Source: Marinospirillum sp.
GTDB taxonomy: Bacteria; Pseudomonadota; Gammaproteobacteria; Pseudomonadales; Halomonadaceae
Assembly (NCBI RefSeq): GCF_014859565.1
Contig: NZ_JACUUA010000082.1
Location: forward strand, 1-13,933
Reading direction: 5' to 3'
Length of the DNA: 13,933 nucleotides
Part shown: positions 9,986 through 13,933 of the stretch, piece after piece
How positions within the stretch are numbered: the first letter of the stretch is position 1
Layout of the letters: every line of letters starts with the position of its first letter
Position numbers and translations under genes: made by a program
The notes under the pieces: generated by a model
What the model saw: the letters and a program-made list of their open reading frames with translations, nothing else
Told to the model about the DNA's origin: nothing
Database searches by the model: none

Positions 9986-11547
9986 TTAAGATTTCTGAAA
10001 CATGGCAAGCATGCGACGAGTGACCATAAAACCACCCACTATATTGATGGTGGCCATAAAAATGGACAGGGCAGCCAGCAGAACCACCAGCCAGTTACCC
10101 GAACCAATTTGTAGGATGGCACCCAAAACAATGATGCCGGAAATGGCATTGGTCACCGCCATCAGCGGAGTGTGCAGGGAATGATTAACACTCCAGATCA
10201 CTTGGAAACCCACAAAACAAGCCAGGGCAAAAACAATGAGGTGCTGCATAAAGCTGGTTGGAGCCACCTGACCCAGCAACAGCATCAGGGCACCTCCAAA
10301 CACCAGCAGCCGCAGGTGAAGTTTCAGTTTTGAAAACAAATCCGCCTGCTCCTGAGCTTTTTTATCCCTGGCCAGTTCTTCACGGCTTTTGTTTTTGGCT
10401 TTAGGCGCTGCAGCTATAGCCTGAATCTTCAGAGGTGGCGGTGGAAAGGTGACTTCACCCTGGTGTACCACGGTGGCGCTGCGAATGACGTCATCATCCA
10501 TGTGATGGCGCAAAAGACCATTTTTTTCAGGGGTCAGATCAGCCAGCAGGTGATAGACATTATTGGCATAAAGAGTGGAGCTTTGCCGTGCCATACGGCT
10601 GGGAAAGTCGGTATAACCCAGGATGCTGACTTCATTGCGGGTCACCACTGTTTGTTCGGCCAGTGTCAGTTCACAGTTCCCTCCCCTTTCAGCAGCCAGA
10701 TCAACAATCACCGAGCCGGGTGGCATGGCTTCAACCATATCTTTTAACCAGAGCTGCGGTGCATCACGACCGGGAATCAGAGCGGTACAAATCAGAATAT
10801 CGGTTTTTGGGGCTTCTTCTCGAAAACAGGCCAGTTGTTTGGCACGAAACTCTGGGCTGGAAGGTGCGGCGTAACCACCGGTCTCTGAGCTGTCCTGGCT
10901 TTCTTCAAAGTCCAGCAGCAGAAATTGAGCACCCATACTTTCCACCTGCTCGGCAGCTTCTGGCCGTACATCAAAAGCCTTAACCTGAGCACCCAGAGCG
11001 GCGGCGGCACCTATCGCAGCCAGACCACCCACACCGGCACCAATCACCAGCACTCGGGCAGGCGGAATTTTGCCCGCTGCAGTGACCTGGCCGGTAAAAA
11101 AGCGACCAAATTGAGCACCGGCTTCAATAACGGCTCGATACCCGGAAATATTGGCCATGGAAGACAGGGCATCCATCTTCTGGGCACGAGAAATACGGGG
11201 AATCTGATCCATGGCAATCAGGGTGATACCCTGACCCTTGAGCTGCTCCATCAACTGCTTTTTTTCTGCAGGCCAGAAAAAGCAGATTAGGGTTTGTCCC
11301 TGCTTGAGGCTTTTCAGTTCTGCTTCATCCGGGGTACGCACAGCCAGCAGCACATCAGCCTGAGGAATCAGCAGATCGCGATAGGGAACCAGTCTGACAC
11401 CAGCCTGCTTGTAGTCATCATCCTTAAAACCAGCGGCCTTACCAGCAGGCAGTCATGCCCTAGCTTTTGCAGAGCCAGAGCTGATTCGGGGGTCATAGCC
11501 ACCCGAGCTTCACCGGGCCAGGTTTCTTTGAGCGCCGCAACTTTCAT
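9986..11547 (-). pseudogene. pntA: NAD(P) transhydrogenase subunit alpha with a frameshift near the N-terminus
   Basis: PntA carries the NAD(H)-binding domain I and the first membrane helices of the transhydrogenase. From the ATG at 11547 (AGAGGTGAG upstream), MKVAALKETWPGEARVAMTP through KLGHD follows the family. The frame is then lost around 11444-11451, and this frame ends at a stop at 11368-11370. The remaining protein continues in another frame from about 11452 (GKAAGFKDDDYKQAG) to 9986 and is otherwise complete. It has PRISRAQKMDALSSMANISGYRA, the Rossmann segment VIGAGVGGLAAIGAA, TALIPGRDAPQL, GYTDFPSRMARQSS, a charged linker and C-terminal membrane helices ending in MVTRRMLAMF. Compared with E. 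coli, about 13 nt (the VVESGA region) are absent. A GTG at 11353 could start a truncated product lacking about 65 N-terminal residues, but this is unlikely to be functional. Confidence 0.85.
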
Positions 11548-11652
11548 AGACTCACCTCTTCTAAACACTTGTTTTTATAAGAAGAGTCTAGCGAGCGAAG
11601 CTATTATGTATACTCACACTTTTTGATGAACTGATCAGTTTTTTATTATGTG
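11548..11652 (-). promoter_or_regulatory. Intergenic region between cbbR and pntA with a 12-bp palindrome
   Basis: The 105-nt gap contains the perfect palindrome AACTGATCAGTT at 11629-11640. On the minus strand TTCATC and CATAAT follow at a 16-nt spacing, a weak -35/-10 candidate for pntA and genes beyond. A 12-bp palindrome without loop is more like a protein-binding site than an RNA hairpin. The AGAGGTGAG ribosome-binding site of pntA lies at the end. Promoter function is a guess from position. Confidence 0.3.
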
Positions 11653-12567
11653 TCAGTGTTTTTGGTTGAGGATCAGCGCCGCTTCTTCCAGCAAAAACTG
11701 TTTAAAAACTTGCAGCGCTGGTGAGAGGATTTTGCTTTTCAGGTGAGCCAGTTGCCACTGACTGATGTATTCAGGGCCTTCGACCTGCAGAGTTTTCAGG
11801 TACCCATGGCGCAGTTCTGTACTGATGGTACTTTGGGATAAAAAAGAAATGCCCATATTGGCCATCACAGCATGTTTGATGACTTCATTACTGGGAAACT
11901 CCAGATGCGCCTTAAATTCCACCTGATGACGAGTAAAGAGCTGTTCAACTGCATCCCGGGTTCCTGAGCCTTGCTCACGAATAATAAAGGGTTGTTCAGC
12001 CAGCTGCTGATAACTGACGGTCTTCTGACCAACCAGAGGGTGATCAGGGTGGGCCACAAAACTCTGATGATTTTTGGCAAAGGCTACTTTTTCACAATCC
12101 AGATGAGCTGGCACTCGACCGGAAATCACCAGGTCAACCTCAGCTCTTTCCAGTTGTTTAAAAACGGCCTCCTTGTTGTCGATAAACAAATTGACCTTGA
12201 TATCAGGATACTTGCGGTTAAAAGCAGCCAGTATTTCCGGGGTGAAATATTTGGCCGTACTAACAATGGCCAGATTAATCTGCCCACGTTTGGAACCGGC
12301 ATGCTCGGACATGACTGCTTCCAGATTTTTCAGGCTGGCCATCACCTTCTGGCAGTGGTGATTAAAATCCTCACCCGCCGGAGTGAGGCGAATATTGCGC
12401 CCTTGAGGCTCAAACAAGGCAATACCAAAAGTCTCTTCCAGTTGTTTGATCTGCATGGAAATAGCAGGCTGGGTTACATGCAAAACCTCGGCAGCCTGAG
12501 AAATGGATTGTAACCGTGCCACTTGCAGGAAGGTTTTTAACTGCTTTAAGGAATAGTGATAATTCAT
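11653..12567 (-). CDS. cbbR: LysR-family transcriptional regulator, probable CbbR
   Basis: This 304-residue LysR-type regulator has an N-terminal winged helix-turn-helix, SISQAAEVLHVTQPAISMQIKQLE spanning residues 21-44 with the typical A-A-x-x-L-x-x-T-Q-P-A-I-S spacing. An effector-binding domain follows, including IREQGSGTRDAVEQLF, a stretch common in CbbR proteins. CbbR activates cbb operons in response to metabolites such as RuBP or NADPH; its place directly upstream of the pnt-cbbM locus supports this naming. The ATG at 12567 is chosen over a TTG at 12585, because MNYHYSLKQLKTF gives the standard start just before the helix-turn-helix. It is transcribed in the same direction as its presumed targets, unlike the usual divergent arrangement. 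Another LysR specificity cannot be excluded. Confidence 0.82.
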   Translation of the reverse strand: MNYHYSLKQLKTFLQVARLQSISQAAEVLHVTQPAISMQIKQLEETFGIALFEPQGRNIRLTPAGEDFNHHCQKVMASLKNLEAVMSEHAGSKRGQINLAIVSTAKYFTPEILAAFNRKYPDIKVNLFIDNKEAVFKQLERAEVDLVISGRVPAHLDCEKVAFAKNHQSFVAHPDHPLVGQKTVSYQQLAEQPFIIREQGSGTRDAVEQLFTRHQVEFKAHLEFPSNEVIKHAVMANMGISFLSQSTISTELRHGYLKTLQVEGPEYISQWQLAHLKSKILSPALQVFKQFLLEEAALILNQKH

Positions 12568-12591
12568 CTTATTATTATTTTCCAAGGGAAT

Positions 12592-12631
12592 AAAAAAAGC
12601 CTGCCTTGATTATAATCAGGGCAGGCTTTTT
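12592..12631 (-). terminator. Symmetric rho-independent terminator after the long-form GAPDH gene
   Basis: GCCTGCC (12599-12605) pairs with GGCAGGC (12620-12626). The stem continues through TTGAT/ATCAG to a TATA loop, giving 12 pairs including one G-T position. Seven A residues on one side and five T residues on the other give U runs on both strands, so it could work in both directions. In the minus direction it follows the GAPDH stop by about 40 nt and separates that gene from cbbR. Confidence 0.85.
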
Positions 12632-12638
12632 AACCAGT

Positions 12639-12659
12639 GGCACCCTGTCACAGGGTGCC
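12639..12659 (-). other. Perfect 9-bp inverted repeat just after the GAPDH stop
   Basis: GGCACCCTG, a TCA spacer and CAGGGTGCC form a perfect, GC-rich stem-loop 13 nt beyond the GAPDH stop codon and directly before the terminator. It lacks its own U run. It may stabilise the message end or assist termination; the sequence shows only the structure. Confidence 0.6.
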
Positions 12660-12672
12660 TAAGGCTGCTTGC

Positions 12673-13933
12673 TTAACGATCTGCCGGGAAGTAGGGGAAC
12701 TTCACGTTAGAAATATCCTGCAGGATACGCACCACCTGACAGCTGTAACCGAACTCATTGTCGTACCAGACATAAAGCACTACCTGTTTGCCGTTGGCAA
12801 TGGTGGCCTTGCCATCCACAATACCGGCGTGACGGTTACCCACAAAGTCAGAAGAAACTACTTCCGGAGAGTCGATAAAATCGATCTGTTTCTGCATTGG
12901 AGAGTAGAGTGCTGACCAGCTGAGGTACTTGTTCAATGCTTCAACATCGGTGCTTTTTTCCAGCGTCAGGTTAAGAATGGCCATGGAGACGTTGGGAGTA
13001 GGTACACGAATAGCATTACCAGTCAGTTTACCTGCCAGCTCCGGCAACGCCTTGGCAACAGCCTTGGCTGCACCGGTTTCGGTTAATACCATGTTCAGTG
13101 GCGCAGAACGACCACGACGATCTCCCTTGTGGAAGTTGTCGATCAGGTTCTGGTCATTGGTGTAAGCATGAACCGTTTCAACGTGACCGCTGACCACACC
13201 AAACTGGTCATTCATCGCCTTCAGAACCGGTACTATGGCGTTGGTGGTACAGGAGGCTGCAGAGATGATTTTGTCTTCTTCGGTCAGATCACCGTGGTTG
13301 ATGCCATAAACGATGTTCTTGATGTCACCTTTACCGGGTGCAGTCAGCAATACCCGCGATGTGCCTTTACAAGCCAGATGCTGAGCCAGACCCTTGTCAT
13401 CACGCCAGATACCGGTGTTATCCACCACCAGTGCATTGCTGATGCCGTAAGTGGTGTAGTCCACTTCTTCCGGGGAGTTGGCATAGATAAACTGGATGTA
13501 GTTGCCGTTAACAATTAAGGCCTTGTTTTCTGTATCCACGGTGATGGTGCCGTTAAAAGGACCATGTACCGAATCACGACGCAGCAGGCTGGCACGTTTT
13601 TCCAGATCACCGTTTTTACCACCACGCACTACCACCGCACGCAGACGCAACAGACTGCCACCACCGGCCTTTTCAACCAGAATACGGGCGACCAAGCGAC
13701 CAATACGGCCAAAACCATACAGCACCACATCCTGCGGATCACCACCCAGGTCAGCATCTTTATGCTTACCCAGCACGGAACCCATTACTGCCTGCAGGAA
13801 GGCCTCCATATCACCGCCACCCTGCTTGCGGAACTGTGCCGCCAGCTTGCCGATATCCACATGCGCTGGGCCGGGCTTAAGCTTCAGCAGGGTTTCCAGC
13901 AGCAGATGGGTGTCACGCACATCCAGCTCTTCA
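12673..13933 (-). CDS. Long-form glyceraldehyde-3-phosphate dehydrogenase, 5' end outside the window
   Basis: The reading frame is open to the right edge (EELD precedes VRDTHLLLE), so the true start lies outside. This is the long GAPDH type found in many gammaproteobacteria, with an alpha-helical N-terminal extension before the nucleotide-binding domain. Counting from the codon at 13920, GFGRIGR is at 69-75, the catalytic cysteine is C224 in AASCTTNA, and the histidine is H251 in ETVHAYTND. TGAAKAVAKALPELAGKLTG and WYDNEFGYS are also diagnostic. The strand-2 end reads VVVRGGKNGD and lacks the usual acidic residue that selects NAD(H), so cofactor use may differ from the operon GAPDH at 70-1065. 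It is separated from cbbR by a strong terminator and is probably not part of the CBB transcript. Its direction in metabolism cannot be told from sequence. Confidence 0.94.
   Translation of the reverse strand, partial: EELDVRDTHLLLETLLKLKPGPAHVDIGKLAAQFRKQGGGDMEAFLQAVMGSVLGKHKDADLGGDPQDVVLYGFGRIGRLVARILVEKAGGGSLLRLRAVVVRGGKNGDLEKRASLLRRDSVHGPFNGTITVDTENKALIVNGNYIQFIYANSPEEVDYTTYGISNALVVDNTGIWRDDKGLAQHLACKGTSRVLLTAPGKGDIKNIVYGINHGDLTEEDKIISAASCTTNAIVPVLKAMNDQFGVVSGHVETVHAYTNDQNLIDNFHKGDRRGRSAPLNMVLTETGAAKAVAKALPELAGKLTGNAIRVPTPNVSMAILNLTLEKSTDVEALNKYLSWSALYSPMQKQIDFIDSPEVVSSDFVGNRHAGIVDGKATIANGKQVVLYVWYDNEFGYSCQVVRILQDISNVKFPYFPADR

Noticed and set aside
11440..11460. Programmed ribosomal frameshifting in pntA
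   Set aside because: No slippery heptamer is visible at the junction and conserved codons are missing, so a shift alone would not restore the protein.

Overview
The window holds a nearly complete Calvin-Benson-Bassham (CBB) carbon-fixation locus. Every gene is on the minus strand, so transcription runs from high to low coordinates. It looks like a proteobacterial, most likely gammaproteobacterial, chemolithoautotroph such as a sulfur oxidiser. The clues are a form II RuBisCO with a Q2O2-type CbbQ/CbbO activase, a proteobacterial phosphoribulokinase, a CbbY phosphatase, a class I FBPase, an E. coli-like GAPDH and a PntAB-type transhydrogenase. Genus cannot be fixed from the sequence alone.

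Layout in transcription order: (1) the 3' part of a long-form GAPDH paralogue, running off the right edge and closed by a strong symmetric terminator with an extra hairpin; (2) a LysR-type regulator, probably cbbR, in the same direction rather than divergent; (3) pntA and pntB, both visibly damaged; (4) an AT-rich leader and cbbM; (5) cbbQ and cbbO, translationally coupled, separated from cbbM by a strong hairpin; (6) a 155-nt AT-rich spacer; (7) a tight series cbbY-fbp-prk-gap and the first 17 codons of transketolase, running off the left edge.

How it works together: Prk makes ribulose-1,5-bisphosphate (RuBP). CbbM carboxylates it. CbbQ (AAA+ motor) and CbbO (VWA adaptor) clear inhibitory sugar phosphates from RuBisCO. 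CbbY hydrolyses the misfire product xylulose-1,5-bisphosphate. GAPDH, FBPase and transketolase carry out reduction and regeneration.

The most notable observation is that the transhydrogenase pair pntAB, between the regulator and RuBisCO, carries three separate lesions: a frameshift with missing codons in pntA, an in-frame TAG in pntB, and an in-frame loss of about 50 codons from the NADP(H)-binding domain of pntB. All neighbouring genes are intact by inspection. This reads as ongoing loss of pntAB inside an otherwise functional autotrophy locus, unless it is an assembly problem. I found no CRISPR, tRNA, rRNA, IS element or clearly novel multi-gene system.
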